DNA of 64,000 bases, from NCBI GenBank assembly GCA_934777435.1, contig CAKVNK010000001.1:496001-560000 (forward strand). Direction: 5' to 3'. Below, piece after piece: positions 1-8,367 of this stretch. Below the pieces are notes generated by a model. The model had not been told where the DNA came from and made no database searches. It worked only from the letters and a program-made list of their open reading frames with translations. Each line of letters opens with the position of its first letter. The stretch's first letter is position 1. A program made the translations under genes and the position numbers. Source of the stretch: an uncultured Clostridia bacterium (GTDB taxonomy: Bacteria > Bacillota > Clostridia > Christensenellales > UBA1242).

Positions 1-330
1 AATACGTTTTGCAAGTTGATACATAAAGTCTAGTGCTATTGGAAATTTCTCATCAATGAACACGTGAGCTTCATCTATTGCTATTACTATCTTTCTATTT
101 GCACCAAAGATTTGGTTGTAATCCCTATTCTTAATTACTTCATTGTCTAGCCATTTAAGAACCAAAAGCATTTGAGCATTACCTATCAAATTATTTTTGT
201 TTGACAATAGTTTTTGAAAGTTAAAGCATACAAAGTTTTCAGTTGGATTAAATGTTGTAAATCCATTCCAAAGGGCTGAATTTCTACCATCCCTTCTGAA
301 TTTGCTTACAGTTAGAACAACTAACTGGAA
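1..330 (-). pseudogene. Fragment of VirB4/TraE-type conjugation ATPase, truncated at its N-terminal side
   Basis: The minus strand reads open from a stop near 385 to the window edge and shows the core of a type IV secretion VirB4 ATPase. Recognisable pieces are a GRNSALWNGFTTFNPTENF stretch, then NAQMLLVLKWLDNEVIKNRD, then the Walker B segment IVIAIDEAHVFID and FPIALDFMYQLAKRI. This pattern is typical of VirB4-like ATPases of Firmicutes integrative conjugative elements, which power DNA transfer at the membrane. Similarity stops around 320-340, where the sequence turns into a regulator fragment on the other strand, so the Walker A half of the protein is missing. The gene continues beyond position 1 in frame. 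Confidence 0.75.
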
Positions 331-488
331 TATATCATAGTACAATGAATGCAATAATGAATGATAGGTGTAAATCTTCAAATTTTAAAACTATGGCATT
401 AATTATTAGAGAACTTGGAATGAGTATACCTGAATTTTTTAATAGTCCTATATTCGCAGATTTTGACAACTTAAATATTGATGACTAA
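327..488 (+). pseudogene. C-terminal fragment of an XRE-type helix-turn-helix regulator
   Basis: The plus strand encodes the second half of an XRE/Cro-type DNA-binding domain. An STMNAIMNDR recognition-helix-like segment is followed by FKTMALIIRELGMSIPEFF, the usual helices 4-5, and then a short acidic tail ending at a TAA at 486-488. The first ATG in this frame is at 345, in the middle of the fold, so the N-terminal half is missing. It abuts the VirB4 remnant and the two reading directions oppose each other, which points to a deletion or rearrangement junction near 320-340. A hairpin terminator follows directly. Confidence 0.55.
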
Positions 489-494
489 ATTTAA

Positions 495-534
495 AAAAAC
501 ACTGATTTCTCTCATTGAGACTTCAGTGTTTTTT
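495..534. terminator. Bidirectional terminator between the HTH fragment and the NTPase gene
   Basis: AAACACTGA and TCAGTGTTT form inverted arms, with a second short TCTC/GAGA stem inside and A-runs and T-runs on the outer sides. It can end the regulator fragment on the plus strand and the STAND gene on the minus strand. Confidence 0.75.
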
Positions 535-548
535 ACTTTTTATTTCAA

Positions 549-3500
549 TTAATATACTCTCTTTAATATTTTATCTCTTAACGAGCATAAATCTTTAATA
601 CTATCATCAAAAGAAAGAAAATAATTTTTAAATTCTAAAGAGCCGGCTCCAGTTATCCATGCCTCATGCATATTTAATCTATCATCAGCCAAATTAATTA
701 AATTGTTTGGTTCATAATGTAGATAATAGTTTAGTATCAATGTTTCCATATCTTCCGATACGGAGTACAAATAGTCATATCCTTTTTTAAATGTTTTATC
801 AAAAAGAATATTTATTAACTTTAAATAATCTTTCTCATCAATATACATTCCATACTTTGAAATTAATCTATTTGTACCATTCGAACGCAATCCATATTCA
901 AAATTATCAAGAATGTATTTAATTATAATTTCATCAACAACCAACTTCTTACTTTGTTCACTTATGACATCTGCAATTCTTTCTAGAAAACCGGCAGCAT
1001 GATAATTTAAATTTTCAAGATTATTTTTAATATTTTTTAATTCAACATCAGTTAATCCATTCAATTTTATATCATTTAATAATTTACCCATTACATCATT
1101 TTCAACTTTATTATTATGTAATATCAAATTATTTTCCTCTTCAATTGTATCTTTTACTAATTCATTTGGATATTTTGAAGAATATGTCGACCTTAAGTCC
1201 TCATCTTTAATTTTTTGTATTAACATATAATTATTGGCTTTTAACTGATTTGCTTTTGTATTCCCTTCAAATCTATCTACTTTTTCTATTTCAATTTTTG
1301 TCCATGCGTTGTAAATGTCTAAAAATGAACATATTTCTTTATCACTACAAAATAAATCTTGATTTATTTTTTTTATATAAGCTTCCAGCAAATACCTTCG
1401 CCAATTATAAAAGTTATATTTATCATTTTTTAATTCATATAATGCATAAACGAACTTTGGTCCAAGTTTTACAGCACTTTGAACTATAAATTTATCAATA
1501 GATATTCCAATTCGGTTATCACCAATATCACTTGCATAATCAGAAATGCGAAGTAGCTTTATACATTGATTGCTAAATATAGACGGAGAAATATCCATAC
1601 ATTCAAATAATGAAAGTGTTTCACACAATGAATAATCTTTATGCCCAATATAAGATAAAAATCTAAGGTTTCTACGTATGCTTAATTCTTCATACTCATT
1701 AACCTTATTAAACTTCTTTAGTCCTCCAGCAATAGATGAAAAAATATAATCAATATCACTGAAAGATTCTTTCCAAATAAGCCCATTGTTTCCAGCCCAA
1801 GCATTATAGATTTGCATAAATTCATTTTCCATATTTACTTTGCAAAATAATGGTATGAAACAATCAAAGAATCTATTTTCCTTATCTATATAAATAGATA
1901 AAATGCGTTTGCAAAAATCACTGACAATTTGGTCATCCTTTAGAATTAAATTGTTATATATAATAGCAAAAATAAAGTTACGAACTTTAATAGAATTGCT
2001 ATCGTTTATAGAACCCGCCCCAAATCTCTTATCTATAAAACCCATACAATATGAAGTTTCAATATCTTTATCAATTTTATAATTTTTAGCATAGAAATTA
2101 TCAATACTTTGTTCACATAATCGGAATTGCTCCATAGCTGGTGCAAAACCACGGTCTTTCTCATTGATGTATGATAACGACAAAATTTCTTTATATATTT
2201 TTTTAAATTCATCACTTTGTTCTAAATATTTGTCTTGATATATACAAAACATCAGTTTAAAGAAGTATTCAATTTTATCATGATAAAAATCCAATTCATT
2301 ACAAGTTAAAATGTTTTTATAATGTTGTGATAAAAATAATATTAATTCTTTTGATTCATAGTTATTAATAATCCCCAAAACACAAAGATTTATTAAACAT
2401 GAAAATGGTACATTCTTGCTTTTTAAACAAAAATCAACTAAAAATTGAAATGAATGCTTATTATTTAATTCATTAATGTTATTAAAATATTCACATAAAA
2501 TTTTAGTATTAAAAAATTTAAAAGAAAATGTTATTTTTAATTCATCTATAGAAAAATGTCCAATACTTGCATTCATCCAACCTTTAAAAATGCTATAAAA
2601 TAAATTTTCATCAAGTTGTTCATCAAACAATTTAATATTAAAAAATCTACATAAGAAACCGTATTTTTCCGCCAAATCATGTGCTGTACTTTCATCAAAA
2701 GAATTTAAATAGTCAACAATAGATTTCAAACCCAATTTTGATAAATGTTCATCATATAATCTTTGTGCCCTTTCTTTTATATTATGTAAACATAGGCAAT
2801 AAATATCATTTATTAATTTTTCAAAATCTTTAGGTAATTCAATTACATATGTTTCACTGAATGTATGTTCCAAACATTCATCATTTTCTATAAGTTCTTT
2901 TTCTTTATCATTCCAACGTATGCAACCATAATATTGAGATAATGAAGCTAAAGATAATGAAAACTTGTTAATCAAATTAAAATCTTCAGAATTTTTAATA
3001 TTTGAAAATAATTTTTCTAGTTGCTTATATAATAAAATAAATGGAACTTGGTAACTCAAAGATTTTACTATATATTCAACATTAAACAAGTCTACCGTTT
3101 CTAATGTTTGGCTACTTTCTATTAACATATCAAATAAAAAGTAATATTTTAATATAAATAATTCATTATTTGTTAAAATTTGTTTTTTCATTGAATTAGA
3201 AATAGTATGAAAGTTGCTATTATGTACAATATAATCTTTTAAAAAAATTTTAACATCGTTATGGAATGTATAATACTCACTATTATCTTCTTGAATTAAT
3301 GGAAATAACTTATTTAAAGTATAAACAACAGCTTCATAATTCGTATCACAACTTTTAAAAATCTCTTCTATTGTTAATTTTTTTGTTGTAAACGCAAATA
3401 AAGCTAATACTTTTAAAACCAATAAGTCATTAATTTCAAATGCTCCTATTATCCATTCGTAATATTTTGTAATTGTATTGCATAAATTTTTTTCTTTTAA

Positions 3501-5018
3501 GTGATTAATAAATTCATCATAATTATTTGTTGATATTTTTGTACACTCATAAATTGCAAAAATGATATTTAATGCATTATTTCCAACTAAATCAATTATA
3601 TTTTTTGATAATGTTTCAATTTTTGCATTATTAATAGTAATTTTATATTTATCTATTAACATTGTAACATCATCTTCTTCTAATGATGGTAAAGAAATTT
3701 TCAATACTTCATCATTGTTTTGAATCCAACTTGGATACTTATCATATAATGGTTGTCCTACTAAGATAAATTTGATATTATTAGGTATTTCGTTTGGCAT
3801 TGGCAATTCATTTAAAAATGTTGTTCCGCTATATCTTGCAGCATGGTCTATTCCATCAATAAAAATATTACAAATTTTGTTTGTCTCTAATACATATATA
3901 TCTAAATATTTTAGAACCAGTTTTTTCAATTCTGTATCATCCAAATAATCATAAACTAGTGGGAAATTATACTTACTTAATACGTTTAGCTCTTCAAATT
4001 TTTCTTTTAGCTGAAATAAAATTGCTGTCCACAAAAATTTACCTGAAAAATAACCCGAATCGTTATTAAAAAATGTCGTCGAAAGCGTAATTGGTAAATA
4101 GGTATAAAATCTAAAGTGAACATATTCGGGAAAACTATTCGCTAAATAGCTTATAAAATTTGTCTTTCCTGAGCCGGGTAACCCCTGTAAGAATATCATT
4201 TTTTGCTCACACTCATTTATTGTGTTAATAAAGTTTTTTGCAAAGCGTATTCTCGATGGGAAAATAGGTAACTCAGGGTTGTGTTTATACTTAACTGGAG
4301 TAGAATATTCACACAAAATTTTATAAATATCTTCTTTGTAGACGATTTCTTTAGCACGTTGAGAAGTTGTCCATTCTTGTAATTTTCCAAATAATAATAA
4401 ACATTTTTCTTCAATTTTATTTTTATCTTCTATTCCAAGAATAATTCCTATTTTATCATATATTTTCTTATCTAATTCATCAATATCTCCTTTACTTTCA
4501 AAATTAAGTAATTTTATAAATTCAACTGCATCATTCCCAAGTTTAGATAATTGACTTTTTATTTCTATGGCTATATTATTTTCTTTTTCACTTTCAAAAA
4601 TATAGTTATAATCTCTCTTTAGCTTAGGTAATACACGTTGCACAAAATCAACAAATGAACAATATTTTTCTGTAGCATTTGGACCATGTTTTTTGTTTGA
4701 TATGATTTTTATTTCAGTAATATTATTTTTATATTTATTTTTTACCCAATCATTAGCCCAACTTTGCAACATAGATTCTTCGCCACTAAGCAATGTTGAA
4801 CATGTAAAATTTTTATCAATATCAGTGTGTTTTACCTGAATATTTACTGTGCATTTATCTTTATAGAACACGACAACATCATCTAACGATTGATAATCCG
4901 AAGATTGAAATGCCACACCCTCAATTGTATCATCATATAACATATCTAAACATTTTAATAAACCAATCTCCCATTCATACCAATAAGGAGTTCCTATCCC
5001 TGCATTATATTTTTCCAT
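549..5018 (-). CDS. Nuclease-STAND NTPase, Avs/Cap4-like defence protein
   Basis: A 1489-residue protein and the last gene of the five-gene operon. Residues 1-110 look like a Cap4/DUF4297-type PD-(D/E)xK nuclease: an aromatic YWYEWEIG segment (11-19), DD at 46-47, and QVK at 61-63. A P-loop module follows: Walker A GLPGSGKT (279-286), Walker B NIFIDGIDHAAR (384-395) and a sensor-like FILVGQP (417-423). The remaining 1000 residues are helix-rich with no clear family and could be a repeat-type sensor. This order matches STAND antiphage proteins of the Avs group, in which the C-terminal part recognises a phage protein and the N-terminal nuclease destroys DNA. The start overlaps the preceding gene by 14 bp. 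The family assignment comes from motifs, and no phage target can be named. Confidence 0.75.
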   Translation of the reverse strand: MEKYNAGIGTPYWYEWEIGLLKCLDMLYDDTIEGVAFQSSDYQSLDDVVVFYKDKCTVNIQVKHTDIDKNFTCSTLLSGEESMLQSWANDWVKNKYKNNITEIKIISNKKHGPNATEKYCSFVDFVQRVLPKLKRDYNYIFESEKENNIAIEIKSQLSKLGNDAVEFIKLLNFESKGDIDELDKKIYDKIGIILGIEDKNKIEEKCLLLFGKLQEWTTSQRAKEIVYKEDIYKILCEYSTPVKYKHNPELPIFPSRIRFAKNFINTINECEQKMIFLQGLPGSGKTNFISYLANSFPEYVHFRFYTYLPITLSTTFFNNDSGYFSGKFLWTAILFQLKEKFEELNVLSKYNFPLVYDYLDDTELKKLVLKYLDIYVLETNKICNIFIDGIDHAARYSGTTFLNELPMPNEIPNNIKFILVGQPLYDKYPSWIQNNDEVLKISLPSLEEDDVTMLIDKYKITINNAKIETLSKNIIDLVGNNALNIIFAIYECTKISTNNYDEFINHLKEKNLCNTITKYYEWIIGAFEINDLLVLKVLALFAFTTKKLTIEEIFKSCDTNYEAVVYTLNKLFPLIQEDNSEYYTFHNDVKIFLKDYIVHNSNFHTISNSMKKQILTNNELFILKYYFLFDMLIESSQTLETVDLFNVEYIVKSLSYQVPFILLYKQLEKLFSNIKNSEDFNLINKFSLSLASLSQYYGCIRWNDKEKELIENDECLEHTFSETYVIELPKDFEKLINDIYCLCLHNIKERAQRLYDEHLSKLGLKSIVDYLNSFDESTAHDLAEKYGFLCRFFNIKLFDEQLDENLFYSIFKGWMNASIGHFSIDELKITFSFKFFNTKILCEYFNNINELNNKHSFQFLVDFCLKSKNVPFSCLINLCVLGIINNYESKELILFLSQHYKNILTCNELDFYHDKIEYFFKLMFCIYQDKYLEQSDEFKKIYKEILSLSYINEKDRGFAPAMEQFRLCEQSIDNFYAKNYKIDKDIETSYCMGFIDKRFGAGSINDSNSIKVRNFIFAIIYNNLILKDDQIVSDFCKRILSIYIDKENRFFDCFIPLFCKVNMENEFMQIYNAWAGNNGLIWKESFSDIDYIFSSIAGGLKKFNKVNEYEELSIRRNLRFLSYIGHKDYSLCETLSLFECMDISPSIFSNQCIKLLRISDYASDIGDNRIGISIDKFIVQSAVKLGPKFVYALYELKNDKYNFYNWRRYLLEAYIKKINQDLFCSDKEICSFLDIYNAWTKIEIEKVDRFEGNTKANQLKANNYMLIQKIKDEDLRSTYSSKYPNELVKDTIEEENNLILHNNKVENDVMGKLLNDIKLNGLTDVELKNIKNNLENLNYHAAGFLERIADVISEQSKKLVVDEIIIKYILDNFEYGLRSNGTNRLISKYGMYIDEKDYLKLINILFDKTFKKGYDYLYSVSEDMETLILNYYLHYEPNNLINLADDRLNMHEAWITGAGSLEFKNYFLSFDDSIKDLCSLRDKILKRVY

Positions 5019-5724
5019 TTACATTCTTTCCTATTTCATTATTACATATTGAACAAATATCATAGAAGCATTTTTTTATTTGATATGCATCTAACCTTAT
5101 ATAATATCCATTTCTTACGCTGTCAATTAAATATTTAAAAGCAGCATCGTAATCCAATTTATTTATATCTACTTCAAATGCATTTAAAATAGCATCGACC
5201 ATTTTCCCCAACTCATAATAATTGCGTGGTTCATAAATACTAATTTTGTTTTTGATGATATAATTTATTGCTTTTTTATTTGATAATAAGTTGTTACATA
5301 ATAAAAATAATGGACCATTTTCTTTGAAACAGTTTTCGTTTAATAAGAAAAGCCATTCAATATAAAACCTAGACCATAAATATTTTGGTCTTGTTGATAT
5401 ATTATAATCAACAAGTTCCTTTTTACATTCCTCATTTAAACTGTTATAAACTCCTTCAAATAAAACAATTTTATCTTGTTGTATGTCAATAGGAAAATCA
5501 TTTAGGTTTTCATCAAACAAAAAGCACCCTATTATGATATAGTACTTTAATAATATATCAATAGAATCTAAGGAAAATAATACTGAACCAACCACGATAT
5601 CATCATCATAGTTATTTTTATTTAATTCTCTAAAATTTCCATTTTCATCATACACTTTTATACTGGTTTGTTTCACAATAATTTCAATACTCCCGTTAAC
5701 TATTTTTAATAATCTAATTCTCAT
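5005..5724 (-). CDS. Unrecognised 239-residue protein coupled to the STAND NTPase
   Basis: I do not recognise this protein. It opens with a short beta-rich segment (1-45) and continues as mostly helical, Tyr/Asn/Ile-rich sequence, with no signal peptide, membrane helix or cysteine cluster. Its ATG lies inside the end of the phosphatase gene (11-bp overlap) and has no strong ribosome site, so translation is probably re-initiated. Its own end overlaps the start of the nuclease-NTPase by 14 bp. Such strict coupling suggests a partner made in fixed ratio with the NTPase: an adaptor, an inhibitor or a second sensor. That role is inference only. Confidence 0.75.
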   Translation of the reverse strand: MRIRLLKIVNGSIEIIVKQTSIKVYDENGNFRELNKNNYDDDIVVGSVLFSLDSIDILLKYYIIIGCFLFDENLNDFPIDIQQDKIVLFEGVYNSLNEECKKELVDYNISTRPKYLWSRFYIEWLFLLNENCFKENGPLFLLCNNLLSNKKAINYIIKNKISIYEPRNYYELGKMVDAILNAFEVDINKLDYDAAFKYLIDSVRNGYYIRLDAYQIKKCFYDICSICNNEIGKNVNGKI

Positions 5725-6439
5725 TTATAATTAAAACATTAACCCTCTTCGAATAAGTAGTGCAAGCATCTATGGCTATCATATTTTTGGCTATGAATGG
5801 CTCAAAGTTGGCTTTATCTCCAAATTCTTCGTATTTGTCCGGATTTTGTTCGTGCCACAGTGCAGAACAATGCCAATGTCCACAAACTATTGTTTTGTTT
5901 GGTTCATAGATTTCATATTTATACATTTCTACTGGGTTTGTCCAACGAGCCTTTTCCCAACGTTCTTTTCTTGCTGTTCGCCAATTACTATCATACAAAT
6001 AACAATTTTCAACAATCGGTATCCAACCATGAACGAATATGTAATGCTTTGTTTCATAGTAATCAACACACATGTCTAGGACTTCTTGAAGCCTCGTTTC
6101 TTTTGCTATCTTTTTAAGGTCAAATTCACTTATTTGCCACTCTGGATATAAGTCAACAATTGTTTGTGCAGTGCCATTACAAAGGTCGCCATAATCACTT
6201 GAATTTCTTTCAATCATTTGTTCCATCAAGTTTTCGTGATTGCCACGAATAAGAATTACTTTGTCTTTGTGTTTAAGAACGAACTCAATAATTTCTTTTG
6301 GTTGGTTTCCTCTATCGAACAAATCTCCACAAAGAATTATTTTGTGTTCAGGATTGCTTATATCAAATCCTTTTTCTTTTAATGCTGACTGCCATTCATC
6401 ATAAAATCCATGAATGTCGCCAGATACAAAATATTTCAT
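5714..6439 (-). CDS. Calcineurin-like metallophosphatase (PPP type)
   Basis: A 241-residue metallophosphoesterase with the full set of metal and catalytic motifs: GDIHG (7-11), GDLFDRG (38-44), RGNHE (65-69), FVHG near 135 and GHWH near 188. This arrangement resembles the PPP family of serine/threonine and bis(5'-nucleosyl) phosphatases and predicts a cytoplasmic two-metal hydrolase; the substrate cannot be read from sequence. The start has an AGAGG site 5 bases upstream. It lies 14 bp after the AbiEii stop and overlaps the next gene by 11 bp, so it is built into the operon. A role in removing a phosphate or nucleotide signal or modification is plausible but unproven. Confidence 0.85.
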   Translation of the reverse strand: MKYFVSGDIHGFYDEWQSALKEKGFDISNPEHKIILCGDLFDRGNQPKEIIEFVLKHKDKVILIRGNHENLMEQMIERNSSDYGDLCNGTAQTIVDLYPEWQISEFDLKKIAKETRLQEVLDMCVDYYETKHYIFVHGWIPIVENCYLYDSNWRTARKERWEKARWTNPVEMYKYEIYEPNKTIVCGHWHCSALWHEQNPDKYEEFGDKANFEPFIAKNMIAIDACTTYSKRVNVLIINEN

Positions 6440-6453
6440 AAAAACCTCTGATT

Positions 6454-7320
6454 TTAAACTGACTGTAATTTTTTTGTTATCTCAATAAAAAATTCTTTAC
6501 TCCACAAATCAAGTTTTGTTTTGTCTTTTATGAAAGGCAATACATCTTGTTTTGCTTGTTCTATATCTAGACTTTCAAATCTTTCGTTTAGTAATGCTTT
6601 TAGATTATCAATAGTTAAATCATAATCTTCATTAATAAACTTTGATTGAACCAATTTTGTTTTCAAATTTTCCAAATTCACTTTTGCACCGATTGACAAA
6701 AAGAAAATATAATCGTAAAAATCTCTACCTTTCACTCTTGATTTCCAATTCCTGCAAAGGCAGGCATGAATTTTACCTGCAAATAATGATTGCAAATCAT
6801 ATAATCTTACTTGATAAGGAGAAGGCAACAGTCCAAACTTAGTTTCATAAGTTGCACCAGTTGGTGGGTTAATGTCCACTTCAAACTTAATTCGTATAGC
6901 TTCTTCTTTATTGATAAATCTAGAATCTTCACTATCTTCATAGAAAGATAAAATATGTTCTTTTGTGTTACCCTTTAAGAAAGCAGATTTTATATTGGAA
7001 TCAACAGATTTAATTTTCTCTGTCACATTGAAATTTAAGCCAAGTGATTTTGTCTCGTTTTCAATATATTGAAAATACTTGGTTAAATCGAAATCTGGAT
7101 TTTGTGTTATTAATGAAAAATCTAAATCTTCACTAAATCTATCCAATCCATAAAATATTCTTAGTGCAGTTCCACCATAAAATGCTGCTTCTTTAAAAAA
7201 TCCACCACGAGATAGTCCACAAAGAACGATTTCTTGGACAATCTCTTTTATGGCATTCTTTTTATCTTCGATATTGTTAATTTGATATTTTGATAACATC
7301 TGGCTTAATACTTGTTGCAT
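6454..7320 (-). CDS. abiEii: AbiEii-type nucleotidyltransferase toxin
   Basis: A 288-residue protein of the AbiEii/AbiGii family, the toxin of type IV toxin-antitoxin pairs. It carries the nucleotidyltransferase signature GGTALR (49-54) and RFSEDLDF (61-68), which supplies the metal-binding acidic residues, and a KIHACLCRNW / KGRDFYDY block later on that is characteristic of the family. Members transfer nucleotides to RNA or otherwise arrest growth, and in AbiE this limits phage. I chose the ATG at 7320, which has an AAAGGAG site inside the end of the antitoxin gene and sits one base after its TGA; an upstream in-frame TTG at 7350 would destroy that layout. Confidence 0.88.
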   Translation of the reverse strand: MQQVLSQMLSKYQINNIEDKKNAIKEIVQEIVLCGLSRGGFFKEAAFYGGTALRIFYGLDRFSEDLDFSLITQNPDFDLTKYFQYIENETKSLGLNFNVTEKIKSVDSNIKSAFLKGNTKEHILSFYEDSEDSRFINKEEAIRIKFEVDINPPTGATYETKFGLLPSPYQVRLYDLQSLFAGKIHACLCRNWKSRVKGRDFYDYIFFLSIGAKVNLENLKTKLVQSKFINEDYDLTIDNLKALLNERFESLDIEQAKQDVLPFIKDKTKLDLWSKEFFIEITKKLQSV

Positions 7321-7321
7321 T

Positions 7322-7909
7322 TCACTTTTCTCCTTTAATAAATTTTGCAAGTAAATTTAAGTTTGTTGAGTGATATAGTGGCGCAAGTTTTAAAATGTCT
7401 TGCTTGTTTAATTCGTTAAACTTGTCTTCATCTATTCTTAAATCTTCAAACAGCAATCTTTCTAAATCTTTAATAGTTCTCACGGGAGATATAGTATAAA
7501 GTTTATCGCAAAGCGCTTTTTCTGCTGTTGCCATTTGATATGAATATTCTTCATCTTGAAAAGCAAGGACTCCCAAACTAAATACCGCTTTAGGAACATC
7601 TCTATAAATAAAAGTTCCAAAACGATTTGTATATGTCTTAATTTTTTTCTTATTGTAGGTTGCACATGTAAATGTGTTGTAAACCGCTTCGGGAATTAAT
7701 CCTTGCTGATACAAAACATAATCAAAGGATAAATAGGATGGACCATAAATAAATTGTGCAAGCCTTGAACCATTAGTATTTGGATTTGTTTCATAAATTC
7801 CTTTAACCAAAGGAAATAATTTTCCTTGTATTACATCTCTATTTATTTTTGCTATTGGATTTGAATAATCAACATATTGTTCTTTTAATTGTTGAGTTGT
7901 GACTATCAT
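7322..7909 (-). CDS. abiEi: AbiEi-type antitoxin and autorepressor
   Basis: A 195-residue protein of the AbiEi family. Known members have an N-terminal winged-helix DNA-binding domain and a C-terminal domain that neutralises AbiEii, and they repress their own operon by binding inverted repeats. Here residues 1-60 contain the helix-turn-helix-like LKEQY...INRDVIQGKLFPLVKGIYETN block, followed by the GSRLAQFIYGPSYLSFDYVL-type segment common in the family and a helical C-terminus. The ATG at 7909 has a GGAGGG site. An upstream in-frame codon would place the start inside the promoter and operator. Two matching operators lie directly upstream, as expected for autoregulation. Confidence 0.85.
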   Translation of the reverse strand: MIVTTQQLKEQYVDYSNPIAKINRDVIQGKLFPLVKGIYETNPNTNGSRLAQFIYGPSYLSFDYVLYQQGLIPEAVYNTFTCATYNKKKIKTYTNRFGTFIYRDVPKAVFSLGVLAFQDEEYSYQMATAEKALCDKLYTISPVRTIKDLERLLFEDLRIDEDKFNELNKQDILKLAPLYHSTNLNLLAKFIKGEK

Positions 7910-7917
7910 ATATTCCC

Positions 7918-7950
7918 TCCAGATAATGCAATTATATAATATTATCTGGA
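7918..7950 (-). promoter_or_regulatory. Operator 1 overlapping the abiE operon -10 box
   Basis: TCCAGATAAT (7918-7927) and ATTATCTGGA (7941-7950) are perfect inverted arms separated by 13 bp. The TATAAT -10 box of the operon lies in the spacer, so a protein bound here would block RNA polymerase. The same half-site recurs in operator 2 with the same spacing. Confidence 0.75.
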
Positions 7951-7959
7951 AAAAATCAA
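7931..7959 (-). promoter_or_regulatory. Promoter of the abiE-phosphatase-NTPase operon
   Basis: On the minus strand TTGATT (7959-7954) and TATAAT (7936-7931) are 17 bp apart. Transcription would start near 7924, about 15 bases before the abiEi ATG, leaving just enough leader for its GGAGGG site. No other convincing promoter precedes the downstream genes. Confidence 0.75.
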
Positions 7960-7970
7960 CCAATTTCACG

Positions 7971-8019
7971 ATATTTTCTCCAAATAATACAGTAAAAGGG
8001 TATTTTATGGAGAAAATAT
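7971..8019 (-). promoter_or_regulatory. Operator 2 upstream of the abiE operon
   Basis: A perfect 12-bp inverted repeat, ATATTTTCTCCA (7971-7982) with TGGAGAAAATAT (8008-8019). Inside it are TCCAAATAAT and ATTTTATGGA with a 13-bp spacer, a variant of operator 1. The centres of the two operators are 61 bp apart, close to six helical turns, which would favour cooperative binding. Confidence 0.7.
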
Positions 8020-8240
8020 GGTTTTGTAAAAAATCAATTCACATAGTTTAATGGTATAAACTTAACTGCTTTTAATAATTTTTATATCATTGCAATGATA
8101 CAGTTTCTCAAAAAGCATATAAAATTTGGGATAATTTATAAGCACACTGAAAAACTTTCAAACTTTCACTAGCAAAGTTTTAGATATTTTTAGGCGATTT
8201 TAGACAGGTTTAAAAAGCCAAAAATGTTGAGAAAAGTGCG

Positions 8241-8285
8241 TGTAGGTACATGTAGGTACATAGGTTTGAAATGGTTATGTACCTA
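8241..8285. repeat. Tandem and inverted repeats near the element end
   Basis: TGTAGGTACA occurs twice in tandem (8241-8250, 8251-8260), and TAGGTACATA (8253-8262) is inverted as TATGTACCTA (8276-8285). Clusters of short direct and inverted repeats beside an attachment site are typical of recombinase or excisionase arm sites. That role is inferred. Confidence 0.5.
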
Positions 8286-8293
8286 ATAAGAAA

Positions 8294-8317
8294 AATACTA
8301 GCGAAAATGCTAGTATT
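8294..8317. terminator. Hairpin AATACTAGC/GCTAGTATT
   Basis: Perfect 9-bp arms with a 6-base loop. Only a short T-rich tail follows, so it may be a weak terminator or a protein-binding hairpin next to the attachment site. Confidence 0.4.
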
Positions 8318-8367
8318 TATGGGCGGTTTTGGGGTGTAGGCACAAGTTTGGAGCAAAGGTTCGTGTG

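Larger units (their letters stand above)
8020..8367. other. Gene-free right arm of the element
   Basis: No gene is evident. The stretch holds a tandem repeat and inverted repeat (8241-8285) and a hairpin (8294-8317). The 30-40 bases before the tRNA fragment have only faint resemblance to a tRNA 5' half, such as GGTGTAG at 8333-8339. Confidence 0.5.
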
